64,000 nt of DNA from Chloroflexota bacterium (GTDB taxonomy: Bacteria > Chloroflexota > Dehalococcoidia > GIF9 > UBA5629). Positions within the stretch are counted from its first letter, which is position 1. Each line of letters begins with the position of its first letter. This document shows, piece by piece, positions 49,971-58,835 of this stretch. The stretch lies in contig VGOP01000007.1 of assembly GCA_016875875.1 (NCBI GenBank), forward strand, positions 62,001 through 126,000, in the 5' to 3' direction. Both the position numbers and the translations under genes were made by a program. Under the pieces are notes generated by a model. It had not been told where the DNA came from and made no database searches. It worked only from the letters and a program-made list of their open reading frames with translations.

Positions 49971-51470
49971 CTATTTTGCCGAAGCCAGTGCAAAATTGAC
50001 CAGTGTTCGCACGCCGACACCCGTGGCTCCTTTTACCAAATAGCCCCGTTCTTTATCGGTCATGTAAGTACCCGCAATATCGATATGTACCCAAGGTGTG
50101 TCACCGACGAATTCAGCTAGAAATTGGGCTGCAGTAATGGCGCCTCCCCATCGGCCGCCGCTATTTTTGATATCAGCTACATCGCTTTTGTTCTGCTCCT
50201 TGTATTCTTCATACATTGGCATTTGCCACAGACGTTCTCCGGCTTCAGTCCCGGCCTTAACTACCTTGTCTATAAGCTCCTGGGAATTGCCGAATATTCC
50301 GCTACAAACATCTCCCAGGGCTACATGGCAGGCGCCGGTCAGCGTGGCTACATCGACCAAAGACGAAAACTTTTTTTTCACAGCATAGCCCAGTGCATCG
50401 GCCAAAATTAGCCTTCCTTCAGCATCGGTGTTCACCACCTCTATAGTCTTGCCGTTTATGGCTTTCAAAATGTCTCCCGGCTTTAGAGCATTACCACCCG
50501 GAAGGTTTTCGGTAGCTGGAATAATTGCAGTGACATTGACCTTTGGCCTCAGTTGTGCGATGGCACTAACGGATGCCATAGCAGCAGCTGCTCCAGCCAT
50601 ATCGCCTTTCATCTCCCACATACTCTCGGATGGCTTGATAGATATACCCCCAGAATCGAAGGTTATACCTTTACCAACAAAGCCCAAGGTATCAGAGGAC
50701 GTCTTATTACCTCTGTAACTTAATATTATCAGCTTTGGCGGCTGGAGGCTTCCTCGAGCTACTCCCAAAAGTGACCCCATTCCTTCTTTTTCCATCTGTT
50801 CGCGGTCTAATATAGTTAACTCAAGGCCATAGGCTTTCGCCAATTTTTTTGCCACCTTTGCCATATCGCTCGGTGTCATGTAATTGGCCGGCTCATTTAT
50901 CAGATCTCGAGCCAAATTGGTAGCTTCCGCAATCATCCTTCCCTTTTTGCAGCCCTGTTCCAGGGCTGGTAATTTGGTCGCATCTCTTTCTACAATTAGA
51001 AGTTCTGCTACATTTTGATTTTCAGGCTCTTTAGTTATGTGCTCGCGGAATCTGTATAGTCCGAGGAGACTACCCTCGGTTATGGCTTGAGAGCTTGCCT
51101 CAGTCTTGCTTCCACCCGCGCCAGCACCGTGGACGACGGTGGCTATTCGTCGGCAATTTAGTCTTCTTAAAGAGCGGCAGAATTCCGCAGCTAAAGCACG
51201 AATCTTATCGAGTGACAACTCGGACTGTTTGCCCAGTCCAATAACAGCCACAATTCGCGCTGGAATCTTGCCGAGGCTGTGGATAATGCTGATTTCAGTA
51301 AGTTTTCCCTTGATCTCACCTTGCTCAATAAGTTTAGTGATAGCCCCATCCAGAGCCTTATCCACAGCACTTGTTGCCCCCCCAGGATGTTCTACGCCTT
51401 CAAAAAGATTTACCACAATGGCATCAGCTTCAACACTTGTGATATCGCCGGTGATTACCTTTACTTCCAA
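49971..51470 (-). CDS. pepA: Leucyl aminopeptidase (M17)
   Basis: 499 residues with start at TTG 51470 (AGGAGGCAAAG directly upstream); a TTG 21 bases earlier would overlap the ribosome site. N-terminal macro-like domain, then the M17 catalytic domain with 'VGKGITFDSGGISIKPS' (metal-binding Lys and Asp), 'MKGDMAGAAA' and the signature NTDAEGRLILADAL. It releases N-terminal residues from peptides in the cytoplasm as a two-metal hexamer; some homologues also bind DNA at recombination sites, not shown here. Confidence 0.95.
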   Translation of the reverse strand: MEVKVITGDITSVEADAIVVNLFEGVEHPGGATSAVDKALDGAITKLIEQGEIKGKLTEISIIHSLGKIPARIVAVIGLGKQSELSLDKIRALAAEFCRSLRRLNCRRIATVVHGAGAGGSKTEASSQAITEGSLLGLYRFREHITKEPENQNVAELLIVERDATKLPALEQGCKKGRMIAEATNLARDLINEPANYMTPSDMAKVAKKLAKAYGLELTILDREQMEKEGMGSLLGVARGSLQPPKLIILSYRGNKTSSDTLGFVGKGITFDSGGISIKPSESMWEMKGDMAGAAAAMASVSAIAQLRPKVNVTAIIPATENLPGGNALKPGDILKAINGKTIEVVNTDAEGRLILADALGYAVKKKFSSLVDVATLTGACHVALGDVCSGIFGNSQELIDKVVKAGTEAGERLWQMPMYEEYKEQNKSDVADIKNSGGRWGGAITAAQFLAEFVGDTPWVHIDIAGTYMTDKERGYLVKGATGVGVRTLVNFALASAK

Positions 51471-51603
51471 CTTTGCCTCCTGAGTATTCAAAACTCTGCT
51501 TAATTCTGGACTTTTAGACTTTCACGGGCTCGGCTGCCATCTATTTTATCCCATCCTACCGTTGAAAGGAATACCTGCCTTTGATTCATCCGTCTCTGCG
51601 ATT

Positions 51604-52191
51604 TCAACGATTTATCGTGTGTATTATTTTGTCAATCACAGGGGTGATATCCCGTGAGGTATCAACTGCAAAGTGGTTGCGCAGTATTTTTTCCGTTCTC
51701 AACTTCATCCTCCTGTATACCTCCCAGTCAGCGTCGGATTTATCCTCTGGAATAGCTCCGTTTTTTCGTGCTTGGAGACGCTGGTAGGCTACCGCTGGCG
51801 GCGCTTCAACACGTATCAAAACCAGCCTAGCTCTAGTTCTGTCACCAATGCGATAAAGATGCTCGCGGTCGCGTTCCGATAGGTTGGTAGCATCGAAGAT
51901 GACAGGTATCCCATTTTTTAGCAGCCATTCGATAAGGCTATGACATACAGCGAAGAGGCGAGCACTTTCGGCAATGCTGTAATCAGGAGAGGGGAATAAA
52001 GCTTTACGTATTGCATCGCTCTCGAGGATACAGAAAGGTTGTTTCTCAGCCAGTTTGCGGCAGAAGAAGGTTTTGCCTGTTCCCGGTAAACCGCTAACAA
52101 CTACGAAACCAGGATTAGTCACCGCTTCGGGAAGCTGACCTAAACTTTCTATGAGTTTTGCCAAATCCTGGTTAAGTTGGTTTTGCTCCAT
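51604..52191 (-). CDS. P-loop kinase-like ATPase (AAA_33 / zeta-toxin-like)
   Basis: 195 residues. Walker A 'VVSGLPGTGKTFFCRKLAE' at about residue 29, 'DAIRKALFPSPDYS' as in small-molecule kinases of the AAA_33 group, 'VIFDATNLSERDREHLYRIG' as Walker B-like, and a lid with Arg residues ('YQRLQARKNG'). Similar proteins phosphorylate nucleosides, amino sugars or RNA ends. No antitoxin partner is next to it, so a toxin role is not favoured. Confidence 0.8.
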   Translation of the reverse strand: MEQNQLNQDLAKLIESLGQLPEAVTNPGFVVVSGLPGTGKTFFCRKLAEKQPFCILESDAIRKALFPSPDYSIAESARLFAVCHSLIEWLLKNGIPVIFDATNLSERDREHLYRIGDRTRARLVLIRVEAPPAVAYQRLQARKNGAIPEDKSDADWEVYRRMKLRTEKILRNHFAVDTSRDITPVIDKIIHTINR

Positions 52192-52377
52192 GTAGCTTCA
52201 GGAATTATATGATATTTCTTGAATTCGTGCTATTGTGTGGTTCTCTTAGTTTCCAATCAATCTTTATACCTGCTTGTATTGGAAATGCCGAGCAAGAGAG
52301 AGCTATAATTGCCTGTGTACCCATGCAGGCAAACCGCTTAGGTTCACGAAACTGTTTGGTTTAAGTGGAGATTAGCT

Positions 52378-52905
52378 ATGAGAACAATGAAAAGCATTAA
52401 AAAAGAGGAAATACGAGACCTACTTGGTAAGGGATGGCTGACACACGATGGAATGTGGTTCTATCAAACCGCAAAAGAATTCGGCATTGACAAAGCCAAT
52501 GAACTAAATCGGGCTGCTATAAAATCTATGTCTGTGTTTGAAGTGGAAAGGCTGATAAAAATTCTAGGGATAGAGCAACCGGTAAAAAACCTGGACGAAA
52601 TCAAGAAGTTGATGCTTAACGGCATGGAAATGACCTTGCCGGTTTCAGTTTTCAGTAAATTTAGTTTAACTGTCCATCCGAGAAGTGTCTTACGGTGGGA
52701 GTGGGAAAACGAAGAGTGTTTTGCCTACAAAGGCATGAAGCGAATGGAACTTTTAGATGGCTATGAGTGTGGTGTAATTTATAGAATTGAATGCTGGTTT
52801 GAGCATTTGGGAATTAAATTCAACACTTATCCGACGATTTGGAAGTGTATGATGCACGAAAAGGGTTATTGTCGCGGAGCGTTCGAGTTCCTTTTCAGCG
52901 ACTAG
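52378..52905 (+). CDS. Conserved protein, possibly DUF6125 / L-2-amino-thiazoline-4-carboxylate hydrolase-like
   Basis: 175 residues. 'LTHDGMWFYQTAKEFGIDKANELN' near the N terminus, a Trp/Glu-rich beta segment 'LRWEWENEECFAYKGMKRM' and cysteines in 'GYECGVIYRIECWFEHLGI' and 'CMMHEKGYCRGAFEF' suggest a DUF6125-type protein; this assignment is from memory of the pattern and is uncertain. No signal peptide. Stand-alone, behind a GTGGAGATTAGCT leader. Confidence 0.55.
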   Translation: MRTMKSIKKEEIRDLLGKGWLTHDGMWFYQTAKEFGIDKANELNRAAIKSMSVFEVERLIKILGIEQPVKNLDEIKKLMLNGMEMTLPVSVFSKFSLTVHPRSVLRWEWENEECFAYKGMKRMELLDGYECGVIYRIECWFEHLGIKFNTYPTIWKCMMHEKGYCRGAFEFLFSD

Positions 52906-53075
52906 ATGTATATGCATTGAGGATGTGCGTTTGATGAGGAACCCCATCACCACACATAATACTTCTGGCTCTCTCATCGTCCTGGCGATTGCTGTTCTGC
53001 TTAGACCTTGTTGACTTGGGAGTGTGTCTGTTCTAAAATATATGTTACGGAAGTATAATATGTTTTCGTAACGAA

Positions 53076-54077
53076 ATGCATAGCGGGCATGGAATCTCCT
53101 TAAGAGATGTAAGAATCGCGGCGTACACATCCGTGTTAAGCGTATGCCAAGATGGCTATTCCGTGAGCGGGACCCCGGTACCAGGCTTTGACAGCAGTGA
53201 GGTTCTCGCCAGGGTAAATGAGTGTCACCCGCTTACTTCTGTCGACGGTAATTTCAAAAGTGACATACTAAAGACCGTATTTAATATTGGCCTGAAAAAA
53301 ACTGATGAGAAACCTTTGTGGATAGTTCCCAATTCGATACGCCATCGTAAGTATGGACTATTGAAGAAATGGGGCGAGGAATGTATAACTCCAGAGTTAG
53401 AATCTTCTAAAAGCACCATGCATCGCCAATTCGCCAGTCTTATAAAAAAAGATGAGAAGGAGATACTGAAATTCGCAAACAAATATGGCTTATTGAAGCG
53501 TCATTCAGTGCACAACCTGGTATTTAGGAACCGGAACAGTGGCCAACATCACCAACTGGGGGAGTCCTTGCTTTGGTGGAAGGAAGAGATTGGCGATTTG
53601 GCTGCGTGCTTAGAATTATGGGATATGGTCTTGACAGACGATGAAGGGCTGAGGGATATTGTCTTATGGCATCGAGGCGGCATAACAATAAGACTCGACA
53701 ACAGGCATGTACAACTGGTGAGTAGGGCAAATATGAATCTGTTGGGTGGATGGAGCAAGGGGGATACCAAGGGGCCAGCATTATATTATCTTTATCTTGA
53801 GGCGGGCCAGCGCTTACTTAACGCGTTAACCCCGAAACTGCTACCTCTCCAGAACTCTGAGATTTATTTGCTGCCTGACAATCTGTTGGCCACGATTTGG
53901 TTGATGTTCCTCTGGGAGATTAACGGCAGAACAAGGCTCTTGCGGTGTGCCAGTTGTGGTGAGTATTTTGATTCGCAAGATCCAAGGGCGAGATTCTGCT
54001 CTGCCCGTTGCCGGATGCGAAACTACAGAAAGCATAGTGCACGGAAATCAAAAGGGCGAAAGAAGGTAAAAAAATAA
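53076..54077 (+). CDS. CGNR-like zinc-finger protein
   Basis: 333 residues. The C terminus has 'CASCGEYFDSQDPRARFCSARC' spread over about 22 residues (two CxxC-type pairs) followed by a very basic tail (RKHSARKSKGRKKVKK), the CGNR/plant-type zinc-ribbon pattern. The N-terminal 280 residues are mostly helical and not recognised. It could bind nucleic acid. It ends 13 bp before the left tRNA-Arg repeat and so may border the integrated segment on the chromosomal side. Confidence 0.6.
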   Translation: MHSGHGISLRDVRIAAYTSVLSVCQDGYSVSGTPVPGFDSSEVLARVNECHPLTSVDGNFKSDILKTVFNIGLKKTDEKPLWIVPNSIRHRKYGLLKKWGEECITPELESSKSTMHRQFASLIKKDEKEILKFANKYGLLKRHSVHNLVFRNRNSGQHHQLGESLLWWKEEIGDLAACLELWDMVLTDDEGLRDIVLWHRGGITIRLDNRHVQLVSRANMNLLGGWSKGDTKGPALYYLYLEAGQRLLNALTPKLLPLQNSEIYLLPDNLLATIWLMFLWEINGRTRLLRCASCGEYFDSQDPRARFCSARCRMRNYRKHSARKSKGRKKVKK

Positions 54078-54089
54078 AGAACTTTGAAT

Positions 54090-54142
54090 GCGTCCCTGGA
54101 GGGATTCGAACCCACGACCCGCTGCTTAGAAGGCAGCCGCTC
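54090..54142 (-). repeat. Left copy of the 53-bp tRNA-Arg repeat (attachment-like, partial tRNA)
   Basis: Identical to 61316-61368. It contains the anticodon arm, variable region, T arm and 3' acceptor strand but no matching 5' acceptor or D arm, so it is not a working tRNA. The CCA complement of the real gene is replaced by ATG. Confidence 0.85.
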
Positions 54143-54278
54143 CCTAGCCTGCTCCGCCAGCTTTGAAGTGACCGCGTCGGAGCTTTGATCAAGAGTAGTC
54201 GAATTTGTTAAAGCAGTTGCTCTATGTTTCATCTCCTCATTTGCCGTTCCTTTCTCCAAGTTTTATTTACCCGTAGGC

Positions 54279-54309
54279 ATTATACTCTGGTGCGGCCCCG
54301 GTTTGTCAA
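54279..54309 (-). promoter_or_regulatory. Consensus-like promoter pointing at the tRNA fragment
   Basis: Reverse strand TTGACA (54309-54304) and TATAAT (54284-54279), both perfect, but with a 19-bp spacer. It would transcribe toward the partial tRNA. The rest of 54143-54458 shows only a short open frame on the reverse strand (54259 into the tRNA fragment) that I cannot identify. Confidence 0.4.
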
Positions 54310-54458
54310 CATAAAGCGACCATCGAACTTGATGGACTACTCAATGGTCCTTTGACTTATCTGTGAGATTAGAAATTGCACTTTTCAGGCAAATGTTCAG
54401 ACTATGAACATTTTGGTCAATTATTAAGATGTTGCTAAAAGTCAACCATACCGAAGGC

Positions 54459-55166
54459 TCACGACCCAAGGTGTAATGATTTTGAGGCAGCCGGGTCATC
54501 AACCTCCATGACTTTCATTATATCCTGGTGCAGCACATTCTTTATTTTAGTAACTATCGGTCTTTCCTTATTCAGTCCCTTGGCAAAGGATATCGCTTCA
54601 CCCATCAGTTCATCCATAGTGCAGGCTTTCCTTATGATGTGACGCGCTTCGCACTCGTCAGCAGTAACTCTCCTTGCAGTGAGTAGCATATCTTCCACCA
54701 AATCCATCGGTATAGCTTTTTTGACCATGGCGGTCATGCTAGGGAGTAATGGTATGCCCAGGTTGACCCCGGGAAAGCAAAGGTATCCGCGATCTTTCCT
54801 CATAAAGCGGAAATCGAAACAACATGCCAGTACAGCCCCAGCGGCAAAGGCGTGGCCTGTAATCGCAGCAACAGTAATCATAGGATAGAAAAGAATCCTT
54901 TTAAAGAGTTCGTTCAGTTTAGCAGCGAAAACATCGGTGACACTTCTCTTGCCTTTCTGAACAAGCGGCAATAGCCATTCAAGGTCTAGACCGTTGGACC
55001 ATATCTTCTCGTCGCTTGACCTGACTATCAGTGCCTTAGCATCGGTGTCCTTTTCTATTTGGTTCAGCACTGATAGAAATTCGGTAACGGAATTTATATT
55101 AAATTTGTTTTCATTCATGGTAAGCAAAGCCACCTGTTCATCCAGTGTATATTCATACATCCCCAT
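54459..55166 (-). CDS. Enoyl-CoA hydratase/isomerase family, isomerase-like
   Basis: 235 residues; ATG 55166 is chosen because AGGAGGTG lies 8 bases upstream. Crotonase features are looser than in the other copies: 'KIWSNGLDLEWLL' replaces the AG-D oxyanion motif and 'GHAFAAGAVLACCFDFRFM' the second. Such SNG-L motifs are seen in delta3-delta2-enoyl-CoA isomerases of the PECI/ECI type. 'FPGVNLGIPLLPSM' lies where catalytic acids differ between hydratases and isomerases. Probably shifts a double bond in an acyl-CoA. First recognised gene at the left end of the island. Confidence 0.8.
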   Translation of the reverse strand: MGMYEYTLDEQVALLTMNENKFNINSVTEFLSVLNQIEKDTDAKALIVRSSDEKIWSNGLDLEWLLPLVQKGKRSVTDVFAAKLNELFKRILFYPMITVAAITGHAFAAGAVLACCFDFRFMRKDRGYLCFPGVNLGIPLLPSMTAMVKKAIPMDLVEDMLLTARRVTADECEARHIIRKACTMDELMGEAISFAKGLNKERPIVTKIKNVLHQDIMKVMEVDDPAASKSLHLGS

Positions 55167-55350
55167 TATTGACACCTCCTATACGAATAGCGTTGCCGCT
55201 ATTGTACAACAGCACTAGCCCCGTCAACAATATGACGTAAGTGTATTGGAGTGGTTTGTGATATTAGCTAAGTTAAAAGTAACAAAACGCCCAATTGTTC
55301 ACTGTTGGCTTGCCTACCTAATAGTAGTCTCCCTGTTGGAGGGGCCAGAC

Positions 55351-55923
55351 CTAGCCCGATTTTGGAATTCCTATCCATCTTGGCGTCCTATTCATGTATT
55401 CTGGGTAGTCTTTGTTATACCTCTCGAGGCAATACCTTTCCTCGATGACTGCCTCGGTTCGTATCCAAAAGATGTTGGCTATGCCCAGCAAGATGAATAC
55501 CCAGGAAGCGCTGGCGACACCGGTGCCGATGTAGATTACAATCATTGATAGGTAAAGCGGATGTCGTGAAAAATAGTACACTCCTTTGGTGGCCGGTTTT
55601 TCAGTGGGGGCAGTGGTAAAGTTGGCGGTGGCTACCGTCAGTATCACCAGCCCCACCAGAAAAATAGGTAGGCCGATGTAGAACCAGAACGTCCCCAGCC
55701 GGAGGGGGAGAAAGATAGAGTAAATTGTAGCCAGAAACCAGACTGAGTTGCCGATAAAGGGTGCAAATTTTTCCAGCTTGCTCCGCTTAATACCAGAGGG
55801 AAGCGAGCTTCTGGCCCACACCCCCCTGCCCAGTAGCAGGACCGCCAGCATTTGCAGGATGAAGCTGCTCATGAAAATCCAGGCGTTCCAGACGTCTATT
55901 TCAAAAGCCGGTACAAGCGACAT
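55351..55923 (-). CDS. Membrane methyltransferase, isoprenylcysteine carboxyl methyltransferase/PEMT-like
   Basis: 190 residues with four or five membrane segments ('WIFMSSFILQMLAVLLLG', 'LATIYSIFLPL', 'FYIGLPIFLVGLVILTVA', 'YLSMIVIYIGTGVASASWVFI'). The C-terminal 'GVYYFSRHPLYLSM' and 'EERYCLERYNKDYPEYMNRTPRW' are the SAM-site signature of the ICMT/PEMT group (RHP and E-R-Y-Y). Targets can be lipids, isoprenoid groups or small molecules. Other lipid-type genes in the island agree with a lipid or isoprenoid target, but this is inference. Confidence 0.82.
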   Translation of the reverse strand: MSLVPAFEIDVWNAWIFMSSFILQMLAVLLLGRGVWARSSLPSGIKRSKLEKFAPFIGNSVWFLATIYSIFLPLRLGTFWFYIGLPIFLVGLVILTVATANFTTAPTEKPATKGVYYFSRHPLYLSMIVIYIGTGVASASWVFILLGIANIFWIRTEAVIEERYCLERYNKDYPEYMNRTPRWIGIPKSG

Positions 55924-56171
55924 GATGTTTTACTTCTTTTTCTCCATCTTCCGAATAGAAATATGCGCGTTGTTACCTAACTGTAGCCATTACTGGTTAC
56001 GATGTCAATGAGGCGATGTATTCAGAACTCTAGGGAGAAAAGGCGCTTTTGGCAAGGTAGGGCAACTCGCGGTACAAATCGCTAATTTGTTGAATCACAG
56101 GGTGGTAGAGGTTGTCAGCACTATCCAGCTCTGCGAAATCGGCATTGACTGAGAAAGGCCGATAAGGCCAG

Positions 56172-57038
56172 TCAAACTCCGTACTTCTCATCCAGCCCGT
56201 ATTTTTCCTCAAGTCCTACTACTGATGAAAACTCGTCAAACTGCATCATCTTGTCCAGTATAGCGAGGCTGTTTCCTTCTTTGAGCAAGTGGGCAAAAGC
56301 TTCGGCTATTGCCCTTGCTGCGCTGTATATGCCGGTTAATGGATAGCCCACGCTGACAAACCCAAGTTCTTTAAGCTCCTCAAGCGGCAGAAGCGGCGTT
56401 CTCCCACCTTCGATCATGTTGACCACTAGTGGAGCTTTGATACCAGATGCTATGTGTCTCAGTTCCTCTTTGCTATTCGGAGCATCGACAAAGATCAAAT
56501 CAGCGCCGGCTTCTTTATATAGATTTCCCCGTCTGATGGCTTCCTCAACACCGTGCGTGGCAAGGGAATCAGTTCTCGCAATTATCATAATATGCTTGTT
56601 GCCTCTTGCTTCCACTGCTGATTTTACCTTCTGGAGATGCTCTTCTGCCTCTACCACAGATTTGCCACGCATGTGGCCGCAACGCTTCGGCCATGTCTGA
56701 TCCTCAAAGATTACCCCAGAAGCCCCCATTCCTGTTAGTTCTTTGACCATCCGTATCACATTAAGCGCTCCTCCGTAGCCAGTGTCACCATCGACAATAA
56801 CAGGGATATTAACCGCATTGATAATCTGCCTCGAAACATCCAGAATCTCTGTCTGAGTTAGAAGACCTATATCAGGCTCGCCGATAAGCGATGCCGCTAC
56901 TGCATAGCCGGACACAACAACAGCCTTAAATCCCGCCCTCTCTGCGAGCTTCGCGCTGAGCGTGTCGTACACTCCCGCGGTAAAAAAAATCTCGCCCTTC
57001 TCAATCAACGGATGAATCCTATTCTTTGTCACTTTCAT
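56172..57038 (-). CDS. Isocitrate lyase/PEP mutase family enzyme (PrpB-like)
   Basis: 288 residues from ATG 57038 (AGGGGGTT upstream). 'ADGDTGYGG'-type metal site ('VDGDTGYGGALNV'), 'GVIFEDQTWPKRCGHM' with the KRCGH catalytic loop that marks C-C lyases rather than phosphonate mutases, and 'ARTDSLATHGVEEAIRRG'. Likely cleaves a 2-methylisocitrate- or related malate-type substrate, or decarboxylates oxaloacetate. It overlaps the upstream gene by 20 bp, suggesting coupling. Confidence 0.88.
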   Translation of the reverse strand: MKVTKNRIHPLIEKGEIFFTAGVYDTLSAKLAERAGFKAVVVSGYAVAASLIGEPDIGLLTQTEILDVSRQIINAVNIPVIVDGDTGYGGALNVIRMVKELTGMGASGVIFEDQTWPKRCGHMRGKSVVEAEEHLQKVKSAVEARGNKHIMIIARTDSLATHGVEEAIRRGNLYKEAGADLIFVDAPNSKEELRHIASGIKAPLVVNMIEGGRTPLLPLEELKELGFVSVGYPLTGIYSAARAIAEAFAHLLKEGNSLAILDKMMQFDEFSSVVGLEEKYGLDEKYGV

Positions 57039-57591
57039 AACCCCCTAACGCTACATATTTTCTGATATCATCTGGAATAAGAAGCCTTTCCAGAATCCTT
57101 CTGATAATCGCAGGCTTTCCTTGAATATACCTTACGAGAGACTCATTTTTCCTTTCATATGTGATGTGATTCGCATATAAATATGCTGCGTCTTCATTAA
57201 CCTTTTTCAAAGGCAGGGTATAAGCAAAATAGCCTATCCATGGAATAGCCGATACTATCAGCACAGTAACTGAGTGAACCTTCTTCTTTTCGTCGTCCCT
57301 CTTAACCTCGCTGTAAATCCTGTTCCCCGCAACCCACAGAACCCTGGATATTGTTCCGAGCGGCAGAGGTACGATATCAAAGGAGAAAATTGCCCCAATT
57401 GCCATGTGTGCCCCGAGGTTCAAAAGGATGTATCTTGACTGCCTGATGGTATCAGGCAAATTCCGCTTCAGGAGATCACCCTTATCAGGTGTCAAGAGTT
57501 TGTCATCTACCAGCCTGTTTACAGTTGATTCGATGCTGTCCCTATCTGTAAACAGGTGCCTGAAATCCTCAAATTTCTCTCTAATCGTCAT
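57019..57591 (-). CDS. Membrane-associated protein of unknown family
   Basis: 190 residues from ATG 57591. Amphipathic N terminus ('FEDFRHLFTDRDSIESTVNRLVDDK'), a hydrophobic segment 'YILLNLGAHMAIGAIFSFDIVPLPLG' and a second 'VTVLIVSAIPWIGYFAYTLPL', with basic stretches between, suggest a two-pass membrane protein. I do not recognise a family. Its end overlaps the start of the isocitrate lyase-like gene, so the two are probably expressed together. Confidence 0.65.
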   Translation of the reverse strand: MTIREKFEDFRHLFTDRDSIESTVNRLVDDKLLTPDKGDLLKRNLPDTIRQSRYILLNLGAHMAIGAIFSFDIVPLPLGTISRVLWVAGNRIYSEVKRDDEKKKVHSVTVLIVSAIPWIGYFAYTLPLKKVNEDAAYLYANHITYERKNESLVRYIQGKPAIIRRILERLLIPDDIRKYVALGGYESDKE

Positions 57592-57891
57592 AGCTTCTGA
57601 AATAACCGAATTGTCTGCTAATAGCAAAAGTGGTCATTCTCCCGGAAACAGGTTCTTAAACTATACTTGTTAAACATCAGATAATCGTGGGAGGTTGTTT
57701 AGCTTTGGTTAGACTAATCCATAGTCTTAATAGAATACTCAGTTCTTATCAGGGTTTCAAATCAATGGGAGACTCAACAGCACATCTTTGCGTTAACAAT
57801 GTAAGTAAAAGTCACCCAGCAAGAATCCCCTTAATACTCGCCATCAGAAACATCCTCAACAATAGCCACGCCTCGGCGCATTTCATCCTCG

Positions 57892-58653
57892 TCATTTTTC
57901 AGCTATGACCAACATTTCAAAATCTTCGGTGGTTAGCTTATCGTTTCTTGAAAAAGCACCGAGTTTTGCGCCAAATATTTCAATTTTGATATATCCCAAC
58001 GTTTTCAACAGCCAGGAGATTTCACTTGGTACATAGTATCTTTCGTTACAGTGTAATTCCTTTTTATTGCCATCGTCGTCTTCAACCTCCGTTATGTTGT
58101 AATCACGAAATGTCATTAAATCAAATGTATTGCTCTTGTAAGTAGCATTGCCTTTTTCTGAGGTAGAGGTATGAAATTCTTCAATGGAATGATACAAAGG
58201 AAAGAGGCCGTTGAGAGTCGTAAAAATAAACTCCCCATGTTCTTTTAGTGATTTTGTCGCATTCTTGAGTATCTCATAATTCATTTCGTCTGTTTCCATT
58301 AATGGGAAGGCGCCTTCGCAAAGCATTATCACAAGGTCGAACCCATTATTGAAAGGTAAGTCTCTTGCATCGTATTTCAAGAAATCAATTTTGAGCCCCT
58401 GTTTCTCAGCTTTCTCTCTTGCTCTTGCTAGAAGCGAGTCAGACAAATCTATTCCTGTAACGTTGTAACCTCGTCTTGATAATTCAATTGAGTGCCGTCC
58501 TGTCCCACATCCAATATCCAGAATTCTTATAGATTTGTTAAATCCGATCTCCTGCTCAATAAAATCACATTCTCCAACTGTTCCTTGAGCAAAACTCTCT
58601 CTGTCATATTGTTGCCCATAGTTCTCAAATAATTCTTCATACCACTGCTTCAT
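57892..58653 (-). CDS. Class I SAM-dependent methyltransferase
   Basis: 253 residues, ATG 58653 behind GGAGGTAACC. SAM motif I 'RILDIGCGTGRHSIELSRRG', motif II 'VTGIDLSDSLLARARE', and 'FDLVIMLCEGAFPLM' as motif IV. C-terminal beta strands close the Rossmann fold. The Methyltransf_25/11 group acts on small molecules; substrate unknown. Within the island and co-oriented with its neighbours. Confidence 0.87.
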   Translation of the reverse strand: MKQWYEELFENYGQQYDRESFAQGTVGECDFIEQEIGFNKSIRILDIGCGTGRHSIELSRRGYNVTGIDLSDSLLARAREKAEKQGLKIDFLKYDARDLPFNNGFDLVIMLCEGAFPLMETDEMNYEILKNATKSLKEHGEFIFTTLNGLFPLYHSIEEFHTSTSEKGNATYKSNTFDLMTFRDYNITEVEDDDGNKKELHCNERYYVPSEISWLLKTLGYIKIEIFGAKLGAFSRNDKLTTEDFEMLVIAEK

Positions 58654-58835
58654 GGTTACCTCCAGTATTGGGTACTGCTATGCACATCATGAAGGTTGTA
58701 TAGTTCATCCTGAAGGAATATATTAGCCCTTCACTTGTGGCTTCCATGATAGTAATATACAAGATTTTCAAAACGGTTACGAGCTCGGTAAAAATGAATC
58801 TGTGCCATTATTAATGTAGCAATACCGAGATTCGT

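Noticed and set aside
51604-52191. Zeta toxin
   Set aside because: Walker motifs fit, but there is no antitoxin and the sequence suits small-molecule kinases equally well.
54090-54142. A second functional tRNA-Arg
   Set aside because: Only the 3' portion matches; the 5' acceptor strand and D arm are absent.
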